A DNA stretch of 64,000 nucleotides from Bryum argenteum (lineage: Eukaryota; Streptophyta; Bryopsida; Bryales; Bryaceae), in assembly GCA_037043015.1 (NCBI GenBank), contig CM073323.1:14009758-14073757 (forward strand). Direction: 5' to 3'. Within the stretch, counting starts at the first letter, position 1. Each line of letters starts with the position of its first letter. Shown piece by piece: positions 37,401-48,512 of this stretch. Below the pieces are notes generated by a model, which did not search any database, was not told the origin of the DNA, and saw only the letters and a program-made list of their open reading frames with translations. Position numbers and translations under genes: made by a program.

Positions 37401-37931
37401 CTAGGGAGGCATGTATAAATTGGATATTGCCGCTGTTATGTATATAGAAGTCTGGCCTGACATGTGACAGCTCTGTTCAATGTGTAGGAGGACGAGTCCA
37501 AGAGGGTGCCTATGAAGGACGAGGTTATTATAGCAAAACGAGAAGGATTCTGTCCCCTCTTTGACATGACACGGAAGCGCTACAAACAGAAGGCAGGAGA
37601 CAAGGAAAAGGTTCTGGCAATTAAGGATGCATGAACTTCGAAATCGGGCCAGCATAAGCGTCGGACTCAGAAGACTCAGACTTCTGATGACACGGGGGAG
37701 GAGAGTGCGAGGACCTCGTCTGACGACGAAGAGGAGGGCGACAGCGTTAAAGAAGCTAGTTCAAGAGGTTCCGGGTCGATGAAGACATGTAGCAGCGAAG
37801 AGGATGGAGAGAACGACGGAGAAGATGGTGATGAGCAGTCCAAGGGCTGCGGGTCTGGCCGGGAGGAAGATACGCACAGAGAGGAGCCACACTCTTCATC
37901 GGATGATGGGATTGCCGACGATCGTGACTAA
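34475..37931 (+). pseudogene. broken multi-exon gene with a Ptta/En/Spm-type (Transposase_24-like) region
   Basis: A consistent frame runs through likely exons ~34475-35114, 35204-36132, 36258-37190, 37281-37310 and 37488-37931, joined by good GT..AG sites. In-frame stops interrupt it: TAG at 34814, 34910, 34982, 35054, 36780 and 37308, TGA at 36324 and 37632. The first half is low complexity with basic KKRKK patches. After a Lys/Glu-rich coiled-coil-like stretch (KELRRQRKATEKQAKM..) comes a region in which VNAEGQPIG, then a Trp-rich segment, SNKCKKAANARTERMGY and HQLGSLG..F appear in the order seen in the plant Ptta/En/Spm transposase family. The C-terminus is an acidic Ser/Asp/Glu tail. It may be a relic of a CACTA accessory protein or of a domesticated derivative. 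The start is not determined. Confidence 0.6.
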
Positions 37932-39832
37932 TCTCTGGTAGATATCAGTCTCCAATTTCCATATGTGAATCGTACGATGTGTATATCATTCTGTACATGT
38001 TGTAGTTATACAGAACTTACTGGCAGGTTCACAGACGTTTGCGGAGGACGCGGTAATTGCAAGTTTTTTCAATATTATTAACTTATCTTGCACTGCTCGC
38101 GGTATACTTATTTAAAAGCCTTACTTGTTTGCAAGATTTTGAATGTGTGTGCTCGTATTCTTTTCTGTCATATATCACAAGTACCGTGGGGACATGAGAC
38201 TGATATAATAGAACTACTTGCTACTCTTACTTCATACTCGATAATCAGCCCAATAAATAGACCCATTTCAGCCACTGAATTATGTGCACATCTCAAAACC
38301 TGAGCCCTTCCTAAATTACAAATTCCATGCGAATGACACCGTCGACATACACCAATCAGCACAACTTATATTATAAGCAGATGTAAATCTAATGAAAAAA
38401 AATTTACCATTTCGGAAATTATCCGGCTTTCACTCCGGCAAGTTATTCGGAAACAAAAAGTTTCACACTGTAATTGCAATTGTTTCCCGAAGTAAAACCT
38501 CTATTTTAACGCCACTAAGTAAATTAAATTCTTACTTTTAACCTGCCTAGATATCAACCTTACATTCTTACTTTTAACCTCCCTAGATGTAAATATTTTC
38601 AATAATATCTGCCATTACTGGGCCCACCATTACGTGTACTCTAACCGTCGGGAACCACGAACGCATGGGAACGAGCAATTTCCACGACTGCTAAATGCCG
38701 TAACGGCATCTACACCCCATCGACGCAAATTTTATAACTACGTATACCTGCGATAAAAGTTACGATTTTCGGGGACACATTTCCAGTTTGTCAAGTGTAT
38801 TTAGCTACAATACAGCCGTAGTTCAGAGTGATGATTCCTAGTAGCAAGGATATGTCGTTCATCAACTATTCCTCTCACAACCGGGACTCTTACTCTACAC
38901 CACACTGATATTTGGCTCTACTTGCCTACATAGCAAGGGACTTCTGTACTACCATACATGCTCAGAACTCAACACAAAAAAACAGAATACAAGAATATGA
39001 ATACAATATAGAATTAAAGAAACATACTTGTAACGACTAAATCAGAGTAGAACAATATTATAAAAGAGACCGGAAGAGCTTCACTTACTTCCGCTTAGAT
39101 GAAGAGGGAGAAGGGATTACAAATGGGGTCTCATCCAGGAGGACATGCTTACCCGAGAAGTGGCCAAGTTTGGCGGAGCTAATCCATGTCACCTCGTTTC
39201 CTTTCCATATTCCCTCCATGCCAAGTTTGAGTGTCTGACATGGGAAGAAAGGAGTAATACAAGTAGAAAGTGAAGGAGGAATTGAGTACCCTCCCCACCC
39301 ACTCACATGGCAACCTAGAACCGGGTAGCGATGAAGCTCAAGAGGTGGCTCTACCATCAGCAGAAACTCGTCGTTTGAGGTAGACAACAACGCCTCGGCT
39401 AGCTGAGAAATATATTCGAGTCGGAGCCCGACAACAACTCGAAGAAGGGGCAGAGCCAGCCCAACGAGGAGTTAATGAAGGTGTCCTTTCGACCGGATTA
39501 AGAAGAAGGGTACAATACCTACACGAGGAGAAAACAAACCACACCAGACGACAAGAGAAACCAAGAAGAGAGGGTTTGGGAGATGGATGCACAACTGCAG
39601 AGGAAATGAATCAAAAGAGGAGGGGGCAGGAGCCAAGAAGAAGAAGGATTCTCCCTGACGCTCCACCCGACAATCTCAGAGGCAGGCTCCGGTAGAAAAA
39701 GATACTCTCCCGGAAGAGAAGGAACTGGATTTGGATGGGGACCTACCCGTGCCAAACCCACCAGGAGAAGAGGACACATTTCCCCATAACTGCAGTTCAG
39801 GCAAAAATTATAGACGTGGCACCTCCCCATCA
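37932..39832. other. unassigned sequence
   Basis: 38540-38595 has a short direct repeat (ttcttacttttaacctgcct/ccct). From 39085 to 39700 the minus strand is moderately G+C-rich with overlapping open frames (for example 39085-39390, 101 codons) that I do not recognise. It could be a gene relic or untranslated sequence. Confidence 0.25.
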
Positions 39833-40149
39833 GGGATGTCAATCCGGACGTCTTTTGAGTTTTTTTGGTCGGACGGACGTCCGTCCGGGGGGATAAATTG
39901 GAATTACTACGACAATAGTACAATTTTCAACCATTAGATCTTTTTCGAGCTCGCATCTCAGCCGTTCAAATCTGATCTTCTTTAAAGCGACCGAGAAAAT
40001 TCGCTCCGACCGGCCCCCGGTCGAGGCGACCGAAGGTCGTTGTGACCATTAGATTTGATTCGGAGGTCCACAACCGTGAGATCGATAACAACAAACCGAT
40101 CGATCGGTCGGTCGGAACTGCAATTTAAAGGAAAAAATAAATAAAATAA

Positions 40150-40225
<76 letters not shown>

Positions 40226-40380
40226 GGCCGATGGCTTGGCCGTCTGAGCGATCATCATTGTCGACTGACCGTCGGTCGGCCGGAGCGACCGGATTCCAAT
40301 TTTAGGATTTTTTTTTTTTTTTTCTTTTTTTTCTTCAGACGGCTTGGGCGTCCAAAGCCGCCTTGGTGGGTAGCTAAGGA
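39833..40380. repeat. GGTCGG-rich repeat block with a (TA)n microsatellite
   Basis: Many CGGTCG/CGACCG words on both strands (for example gatcgatcggtcggtcgg) flank a (TA)n run of more than 30 units at 40155-40220 and a T-run near 40309-40331. No open frame of interest. The composition matches the block at 44550-44655. Confidence 0.6.
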
Positions 40381-40395
40381 TGGCGGCCACTCCTC

Positions 40396-40699
40396 TTAAC
40401 CCTAACCCTATTCTAATTTATTCCAACAACCATTTTGAATTTCTTAACAACTCCTCCCCTAAAGTTTTTCAAGATCCAGATTACACTATTTGGGGTTCGC
40501 GCGCAAATAAGATTCTCCCTGCTTTGAGCATTACGATCTCACTAATGGAAAAGAATCAACGATTTAAATTTTACAAGTGACTAAAAACTCAAGTGAACTT
40601 TAAGATCCTACGATTGGATCTTCTAAACATTGCTTCAATTGAGGCTTTACAAGCATGGAGAATTTAGGCAATTTCGCATGACGGATATCTAGGGATTAA
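40396..40699. mobile_element. TTAA-family element, degenerate (304 bp)
   Basis: Left end TTAACCCTAACCC, right end TAGGGATTAA. The interior has the family motifs 'cgatctcactaatgg' and 'aagatcctacgattgga'. The CCCTAACCC at its start is part of the element end, not a telomere repeat array. Confidence 0.5.
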
Positions 40700-40733
40700 G
40701 ATCTCTTTATTTTATCTAAAATTACAACCATAC

Positions 40734-41710
40734 TTAACCCCTAAACGTCCCAGCCTATTTTTAGCAGAAAAGCACATTTCCATAAAAATCGTCATAGATG
40801 AAAATGAAGAGAAGCTAATAAGATCTCAACCGTACAAACTTGTAATAGACTTATCAAAGATCATGTGGACCAAAATTTGAGTCATGAGGTCTTATAGATC
40901 CGGAGATCATAACATAGTAATACTAAAAACAAACTCCAAAATTTCATCATTTTCACTTTGAGGTGGAAATGCTACCAATATACCTATTGCAATGAAAAAA
41001 TCACCAACTAGAAAGATGTTCACCTTCATCTTAATAAGTCCTTTACCCAAAAAAATTCATCAAAAAATTTCTTGGATCAAATAAAAGCCATGCAATGGTA
41101 AAAACGCAAAAAAATTTACAAAGGAAAAATAGTCCAAATCTAGACCCTTTGCATTCAATTTCATGCCTTATCTTCAAAACATCTTCGATCTTGTTAAGGT
41201 TTCTACCACTTAGACTAGACTCTAATTGGAGGCCATTCCAAAAATTAAGTTGAAATCCAACGGTGGATGAAGGAGATATAGCTCCTCAAATATCATCCAT
41301 TTTCTCACTTTTTCTCATTGACAAAACATCATTGCAAATCCAATAGCAAAATCATTTGGATCAAAAAACTTCTCACTACAAAGTTGTTAAGAATCACCTT
41401 AAAATTATGACCATGAAAAAAAAATCATGTAAAACTATTTTAAATTTCACATAATTGGCTTGCAATGGTAATACATGCCCCATGCTTGGAAACCCAAAAA
41501 CAAGAGCTGCCTTCACTAAAGTGCATTCCATTAATTCATACTTTATTGTATGGGCTTGCAAAATTTACAACACAAACTAGACTTGATTTGGAACCCAATA
41601 CAAGTGATTTCATCCAAAACGGAGTTTGGATGAAGGCGTTATGGCTCTTCAAAGTTTCTGCCCTCCATCCAAAATGTAGAAAAACGACATTGGGGACGTT
41701 TAGGGGTTAA
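40734..41710. mobile_element. TTAA-flanked element (977 bp subfamily), copy 1
   Basis: Ends TTAACCCCTAAACGTCCC and GGGGACGTTTAGGGGTTAA form an 18-base inverted repeat. The copy at 58691-59670 is reversed and so similar that an 81-codon open frame (41465-41710 here) translates identically in both. That frame runs into the terminal repeat and has no known domain, so I regard it as incidental. The right TTAA is shared with the next element. Confidence 0.85.
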
Positions 41711-41948
41711 CCCTTAAACGTCATATGCTTTCCTGATACCACACCCAAAATCTCTTTTAAACTCCATTTTTAGCATTATTCTATTTTTAATTTGCTTGAG
41801 CTCTATTCTAAGAAAGTATAGATCTCTTTAAGGTGCTCAGTTTGGAATTCTAAAAATTCCATTTGGTATAATGGAGTGTAAGTTATGAGCAAGATTCTCT
41901 CAAAAAAAAACCCAACCCCTCGGGCTGGGTCTGACGTTTAAGGGTTAA
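41707..41948. mobile_element. small TTAA-flanked element abutting the 977-bp element
   Basis: Left end TTAACCCTTAAACGTCA, right end TGACGTTTAAGGGTTAA, 242 bases. Its left TTAA (41707-41710) is the same TTAA that ends the preceding element, exactly what an insertion into a pre-existing TTAA would leave. Confidence 0.8.
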
Positions 41949-43345
41949 GTTACTTTTGCGAATTGATTGATGATTCATTGAATCTCATTATCATGGTCCG
42001 GAAGATGTTACTTACTTTGTACTACTTATGGCATGTTGATGTTTAACAACTAAAAAGAGAAAATAGGATGATGTTCATGTGTTTTCTAGTTTAAATTATG
42101 TATTTTTCTTCAATTCTCAAATTGCAAACTTTAGGAACAAGCCTAATGTCTTAATTCACCGTGAAGGGCATTTGGTATTTTGGGGGTGTAAGTTCTTAGT
42201 GTCATTTGCCAAAAACACATAGCATCATAAGGATCAAATAAGATAAATATAAAATCTTTACTTGAGGATAAGAAGACGCTTCCACAAAGATTACTTTTAT
42301 TCAATACAAATTTTATTGCCATATAAATTAATATCATCAAATCGCATCTTAAAATCATATATCATTGTATATTTGATCTGTAGTATTATGAATTACTATA
42401 ATAAGATATTGAAGATACATCACTTTCTACAAAAATCAAAAATAATATACGCCATAAACGTGGACATGACTCATATTTATTCAGGAGTTATGAACATCTA
42501 CCAAGATCAATTAAATGAAAAATCTATATTTACACATTACCACTCCGTAACTTGTTAAATGATTAGGAACATCTTATAGAAATATAATCTTTATACTCGC
42601 ACATACACTTGAAAGACAAATATTAGCACATAAAACTTTGTACCCATGTACTTCTCAATTTGGGTTGCATGAATTTGTATTGCAAGTTTGATGTTATATG
42701 TCTTTTTCCTTCACATATTTATATATTTATATGATGCTAATAGCCTTTAAATATAGTACATGATTGGATATTCACTCTAACGCTCAATCACTAAAGGCCC
42801 AATCAACCATTTTGTGCTCTATAATTCCGAATTTTGACAAGATGTATCTGATTTAAAAAGGATTCTTGTTGGACTTATTTTTTACCTCCGAGATGTAAGA
42901 TGGGTTGAAAACCTCATTTACATTACAAAACCTAGTTTGGAATCATGTATTGTTCACACCAACCCTTCAATCACAAACATGACAAGGTTTGCATAATATT
43001 GAATAACTTATTATAAAAGGATTTATTATGAGGATTTCAATTATAACAATTTAATCTAAGCATTAAGGTTTTTATAATGTCTTTGGGGAGAAAGTTCACA
43101 AGAGTTAGAAAACTCACATTTCTTAACACATTTATTTTTCCTTCAAACCCCCCCCCCCCTAGCCTTTAGGGGTTAAATAAACAGCCACCCATTTGGATTC
43201 AAATAAAATTTGCTTAGATACTTAGATCCGTAAATGGTTAGTAACTATGATATTCTTCATTATCATAAGTCAATGTGAATATATTGCAAATTCTATCAAA
43301 GCATGACATTGTACCCCTAAAGAATTCCAAGTGATTCATGGATAG
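41949..43345. other. very A+T-rich unassigned sequence
   Basis: No gene. A C-run of about 12 sits at 43148-43159 next to a lone family right end (CCTTTAGGGGTTAA, ending 43176), so an old TTAA element may be hidden here. Confidence 0.3.
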
Positions 43346-44290
43346 TTAACCCCTAAAAATCCAGGAAAGCCGATTCGGTTTTCTGAGATTTCGGGCAGCT
43401 CATTTTAAGCATTTAAACTGATATTTTTGCCTAAGATTTTTATTGGGTGCTCCACATGCAGTAATGTGTATGTGGTAAAATTTTCAAAGTCAAATTTTTA
43501 TTTTATAACCTTCATCTAGAAATTTTAGGTTTCAAGTCCAAATCGGGCAGTTTAAAATAATTTTTTTAATTTTTTTTTTTTTTTTTTAATATGTTCATTA
43601 CCAAATTACTATTCAAATTCCAATGTGTCCGAAGTCAAAAAGTTTACCAATTTTACAAGGGCAGCCTCCAAAACTTTCAAAAACAATCTTCACAATTTCT
43701 AGTAATTTTACAATTTTTCTTTCAAAAATTGCCAAAATTCGAGATTTTGGATTTTTTCCAAGATTTTTTTTTCAAAATTCACATTATCATAAATGCACCT
43801 TCTCACCGTCGAGATTTTTCTCAAACTAAATATATCATACGTGGTGCTTGTTTTACTATATGGTTGTTTTTAGACCTTCTTTCATAAAATATTTTACATT
43901 AAGGTCAAAAAGTGGAATTGGTCTCTAAAATTTTGCATGAGCATAACCAACTTGAATACCTACATGAAAAAAAATGAGGGAAAAATATTTGGAATAACAA
44001 TCATCAAGTTGCCCTTGGCACCATTTAGACAATGCCTCTCACGCAGTGGCAAAAAAAAAGTGTTGGTCAAACTTTGATTGTTATGATCTCACAAATGAAA
44101 AACATCCAACGGTTGAAATTTTGACCAGTCCTTTGTATACAAGTTAGGTACAAGATCTTACGGTTCAAAGTCTAAAACCAGAAAAAAAAGTTTCTCCATT
44201 TCCCCATCTCCCAACGAAGGTGAAAAATGGCAGTTTTTGGTTCTGGAGGTCGAGGAACAATGAAGGATTCATATGAACAATGAGGGGTTA
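43346..44290. mobile_element. TTAA-family element (~945 bp), right end mutated
   Basis: Left end TTAACCCCTAAAAATCC; the right end reads GAGGGGTTAT, one base from TTAA. The interior aligns with 28392-29328 over most of its length, including the 'tacaagatcttacggttcaa' block. Confidence 0.65.
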
Positions 44291-44549
44291 TTCATAATAA
44301 GTTCTATTTTTCATGTGTGTCCAAGCCCATAAGATCTTTTGATTAAAACATTCCCTTTTATGAAAAGAAGATCTTCCCGACATTCCCCCGACAAAATCGG
44401 CATGTGGATTAATGCCCTGATTTAGGTTGTAGGTACAATGTCAGGTACCTAAAAATAGACAATGCTTAAATGCAAGCAAGAGGAGGAAGAAGAAGTGAGA
44501 AGTGGAGAGACGAGGGAGTGTTGGTGAGTGAGAGAGGAAGAGAGGAGCG

Positions 44550-44655
44550 CAAGACACCGACCGGGATGTCGACCGATGTCGACTGGTCGCTCGGTTGACC
44601 GATCAGTCGGTCGCTCGGTCGATCGCTCGCTCGGTTGGTGGGTTGCTCGGTCGAT
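44550..44655. repeat. GGTCG/CTCGGT-rich tandem block
   Basis: Degenerate short-period repeats (ggtcgctcggttgaccgatc..) just 5' of the polyphenol oxidase relic. Resembles the block at 39833-40380. The Ser/Arg/Asp-rich translations of it are artefacts. Confidence 0.6.
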
Positions 44656-44710
44656 ACGACGACATGGGTCATTTCCAGTCACGACAACATGGGTCATTTC
44701 CAGTCGCGCC

Positions 44711-45678
44711 GCTTATGATCCCATCTTCTATGCTTACTATGGTATGGAACTTGTGGCCGGACCTGCCCAGCCCAGCGAAAGAGTATCCGGAGGACCCTGT
44801 CTTCTTGGCTACACAATTTTACATTCTACGACCAAGACGATAATCTGGTGAAGGCGAACGTTTCATAGTTTCTCGACATCAAAAAACCAAGGTCAGTAAT
44901 TATACTTATCGATGTACCACCTTAGCTTATCTTTTGGTTTCAACATTTGAGTTGTTGATGAATGTGTGCAGGTATAAATGTGAGAAATTGCTGATACCGT
45001 GTGTGACGAACGAAGTGGTAGCAACATCCAGCGATCATTTGTGACATCAGCGGGTGACCCATGGATGGAGTGGATGAAAAAAGAGATAAATGGAGTACTG
45101 CAGGTGAGGACGAGGGGTGAGCATCTTCAATGGATGAGAAGTGGCGTGAATGAGGGTTGAGCAGTAGATGAAATTGCGTCACCCGGAGATTCTTAAAGTT
45201 ATGGCGACCTCGAGCTCGCTAGCACTACAAGTGTCCCGCTGAAAGGCAAAATTCCGCGTTGCAGCCCACCGTCGAAGACAGCAGTAGAGGCTTTGATCAG
45301 CCGGACACCGAAGCACAAGGAATCGAGGGTGCTTCCTGAAAAGTCGGTCACATTCAGAGTGAATCGCGGACCTAGAGATGTCGGGAATTCCAAACGCTTT
45401 TTTGCAAGTTCATTGGAAGTTCTATCTCATCTTCCCTGGAGCGAATTTAACCAACAGCGGCCTGACTTGAATTGATCCCAGTTTGCAGGCACCTTCAACT
45501 TCATCAATCCCGTCCAGAGTCAGGCTACATTAATCCCAAAAGGGTGTGGAGAGTGGCCATTGGACCCGAAGTGCAGCACCTCGACTTGGACTACGCCGAC
45601 AGCATTGGCGGTTACTATCAGCATGCGACTTACCACACCAAGATCGTTTACGACACAAGTGCCAACAAGGCACTCTAA
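44711..45678 (+). pseudogene. polyphenol oxidase (tyrosinase-type) C-terminal relic
   Basis: AYDPIFYAYYG matches the start of the copper-B motif DPxFYAHHxNxDR, but both His codons now read TAC TAT (Tyr-Tyr) and the NxDR part is missing. In the next frame VWNLWPDLPS..YPEDPVFLATQFYI and then YDQDDNLVKANVS resemble the DWL domain. A kept splice pair (donor 44892, acceptor before 44972) leads to RYKCEKLLIPC. Downstream, weaker matches to the KFDV domain include SQFAGTFNF (about 45480) and RVAIGPEVQHLDLDYADSI (about 45550-45610). Frameshifts and stops (TAG after VS near 44865, TGA near 45474) make it non-functional. The N-terminal copper-A half is absent. Functional members oxidise phenols to quinones. 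Confidence 0.6.
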
Positions 45679-46622
45679 GTTGTGGTGGTGGACGTTAATA
45701 TTCAATACTTCGGAATGAAGACATTCCGTGCACGAGTAGTAGGGACTTTAACTGTTAATGATATTCAAAACAGGAAGTGGAACATAAACGCATGCTAAAG
45801 TGTACTCAGTGCTTGCTGCTTAGACCTCGAACTGCTTGATCAGCTGCACAGTTTGAGTTCTTGACCGCGTACTATATGAATTATGTTCATAACTTTGCAA
45901 ACAGATGTTTGCTCGCAACACTCCTTTTATTCATGTGTTTTTGAATCTGATAAGCGCAGTTTGGAGTTTGCTTGAACCAGCTGATTCTTTCTTGCTCCAG
46001 CAACTTTGCATGAAAGCAAAACACAGAGGAAATAGGCGTTGAACCGTTTGGAGATTCGATACTGGTTGACAAACTGTGACAATTGTTGTGTACTTTTTGC
46101 ATGCAGGTACATACCATCTTGTTGTCGGTAAAATCCGAATTTGTGAATGGGCGTCACATACAGTGATTGCGCTATGAAGTCAAATAAAATCCAGAGACAC
46201 GCTATCAACTCATAAACGCCCCAGCACAAGCGTGATCTATACATTGATTGGTTGAAAGAGTTTTTTTTTTTTTTTTTATCACTTTCATTGGGACCATAGA
46301 GAGACTCACACATTTCCTGCTCCCCTCGAATCATCCATTCGTTGACTTTCTTTGCCTCTCGTGCTACTTACGCAACATCTGGACAACTCAAATATTTCAA
46401 GGTGCCTCTTATTTTACGTCTGAATATAACAAGACTTCTCTAACAACTTCTTTTTTCTATCACACTTTTCAACCCTCAAATTTAACTCCTATTCGTCCCC
46501 GCTTATTTCTGGTGGAAGAAATATTTCAAAACAGTGACAGGAATCTAATGCCAAAAGTATTTGAATTTGAGATTTTCCAAGTAGAAATTTAATGAAATTT
46601 GTTCTAAGATCACACTTCTGTA
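45679..46622. other. unassigned sequence downstream of the polyphenol oxidase relic
   Basis: No gene recognised. A T-run at 46260-46277 is the only simple repeat. Confidence 0.25.
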
Positions 46623-47179
46623 TTAAGCCCTAGACATCCTTGCCATTTTTTAATCAGAGAACATTGTTTTTTGAAAGCTTCCTAAACACAAATAAAATGA
46701 AGTTTTCAAATCTCAACCGTACGATCATGGAGAACACTAAGTGTGGTCATGTGCATCAAATTTCGAGTCATGAGGATTTGTAGATTGCGAGATCATAATG
46801 TACTCGAACTTAGAAACAATTGTGAAATTTTGAACATTTTCACTTTGAACTGTTTGAAGTGGAAATATTTTCAACAAACCAATTGCAATCAAAATTTCAC
46901 CAACAAGAAAGTTGTCTCAACCTTTATCTCAAAAATACTCTTGAACATATAAAAACATTGCAAAAGGTTTCTTGGCTCAAATAGTAGCCTTGCAATGGTG
47001 AAAATTGCCTCATAATTTTTAAAGGAAAAATATTCTAAATCTAAGCCTCTTGCACTAAAATCCATGCCATGTCTTCAAATGCATCGCATGACATTAAGAT
47101 GTCTGCACCAAGAACCAGCCTTGAATTGAAGTCCAACCTAGAAAATAATATTGAAATCCAACGGAGGATATAGGAGATA

Positions 47180-48512
47180 CACTAGTAGAAATGACAATAA
47201 AAGTGATGTCTATAGTAACTTGTCCCTAGTGATGTAGAGTGTTAGATGTTTCAATCTGACCTTTTCGGGAGGACAGGAGTAAGGACTTGTCACTCATAAC
47301 ACAACAATGGTTCTGTCTTTTCATAGGATCATGTTGCATCTTTCCTATATTACACTCATACACTCACATATTGAAAATCGAAAAGATGTTATAAAAAATC
47401 ATATTGAAATTAATAAAATGTATAAAAAATCTAGACCTAGGTATAAAATAAATACGAGTTGGAGGTATTTGATGATGTTGAAATTATGGGATATGCAATC
47501 AATATACAGGTTCCCTACTTCTCGGTTCTTCATGTTGTTTAAGATTTATAGCATGTCCTCCGTTACCGTCTTTTTTGTTCCCCGTGTTTTTTGAGGTTTG
47601 TAGTATGTCCTCCGTTCCCTCCTTCCATTGTTCCCACTTCCCCGTCCTCTAGTATGGTTCCATTTTTTTCTTGGTATTTCTCTACTTCCAAACTCTAGTT
47701 CATGGTTCTCATCTTTTATTCCCAATTCCTCATCCCCAAACTTCCCTTATTGGTTTCCATCACTCATTCCCGGTTCCTATCATTTGTTCCGAGTTCCTAT
47801 CATTTGTTCCCAATTCCTATCATTTGTTCCTAGTTCCCATCATTCATTCCTAATTATCATCAGTCATTCCTAGTTCCCATCCTTCGTTCTCAGTTCCTAT
47901 CCTTTCTTCCCCTTCCTAGATCCCCTCCAATGATCCCTTCATCCCCCCTTCACTTCTCCTTTGCTCTCATTTTCATGTTTCATATTCTTGGTCCCTTTGC
48001 CTCCTTGTTATATTCTTAAGATTTAATAAACTATTAATAGAAATCAAATATCACTTATATGAATACTCTCCAAAATCTTTAGAACCGTTTATACCATGTA
48101 TACATGACCATATGATGATCACCATGACCATGCATCGCCTAGGATGGACAGATAGGGAAATCCCAAATTGTATTCTTCTATATATAAAGATTTCGAGACA
48201 CAAATTATGATAAATATGATTATGTTGTGTTTTGAGTGACTTCAAGGCACGAACTACCTTTCAATTCGTGTATTTTAAAACCTTTTATTGAATTGAAGAT
48301 CTGTAAGCGGGCTACAATCCTCCTACATACCCTGTTTAGTTTTTCCAAAGTCTCGTCCTCATATGTGAGATATTGGATTCAATTGGTTCGGAAGACCAGA
48401 ATTCTTCATTATACTTCAATTCCTTCACTAGAATATTGGTTGTTAAAGATGCACATTGTGTCACTAGGGACAAGGCACTAGAGATTACTTCTTGTGCCAT
48501 TTTCTATTAATC
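47180..48512. mobile_element. degenerate CACTA element with ATA duplication
   Basis: Left end CACTAGTAGAAA (47180-47191); right end TTTCTATTAATC (48501-48512), its reverse complement with three changes. The inverted similarity goes on for about 50 bases, including the block CTTGTCCCTAGTGA. A perfect 3-bp duplication ATA flanks it (47177-47179, 48513-48515). It carries no transposase and contains a 20-bp tandem repeat at 47766-47905. Confidence 0.75.
47766..47905. repeat. tandem repeat, ~20-bp unit
   Basis: About seven units of the form ttcctatcatttgttccNaN, the first three nearly perfect and the later ones diverged. Produces Pro/Ser/Phe-rich artefact frames. It lies inside the degenerate CACTA element. 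Confidence 0.8.

Noticed and set aside
40154-40390. open frame with a Tyr-Ile repeat
   Set aside because: Translation of the (TA)n microsatellite.
40396-40410. CCCTAACCC resembling telomere repeats
   Set aside because: Only two units, and they form the start of a TTAA-family element with a matching right end at 40696-40699.
41465-41710. 81-codon open frame conserved in two places (also 58691-58936)
   Set aside because: Identity comes from the recent duplication of a transposable element; the frame ends in its terminal repeat and is broken in older copies, so there is no sign of selection for a protein.
44449-44851. Arg/Ser/Asp-rich open frames on both strands
   Set aside because: Low-complexity translation of the GGTCG repeat; only the part after 44711 resembles a protein (polyphenol oxidase).
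47628-47873. 81-codon Phe/Pro/Ser-rich open frame
   Set aside because: It follows the 20-bp tandem repeat inside a degenerate CACTA element.
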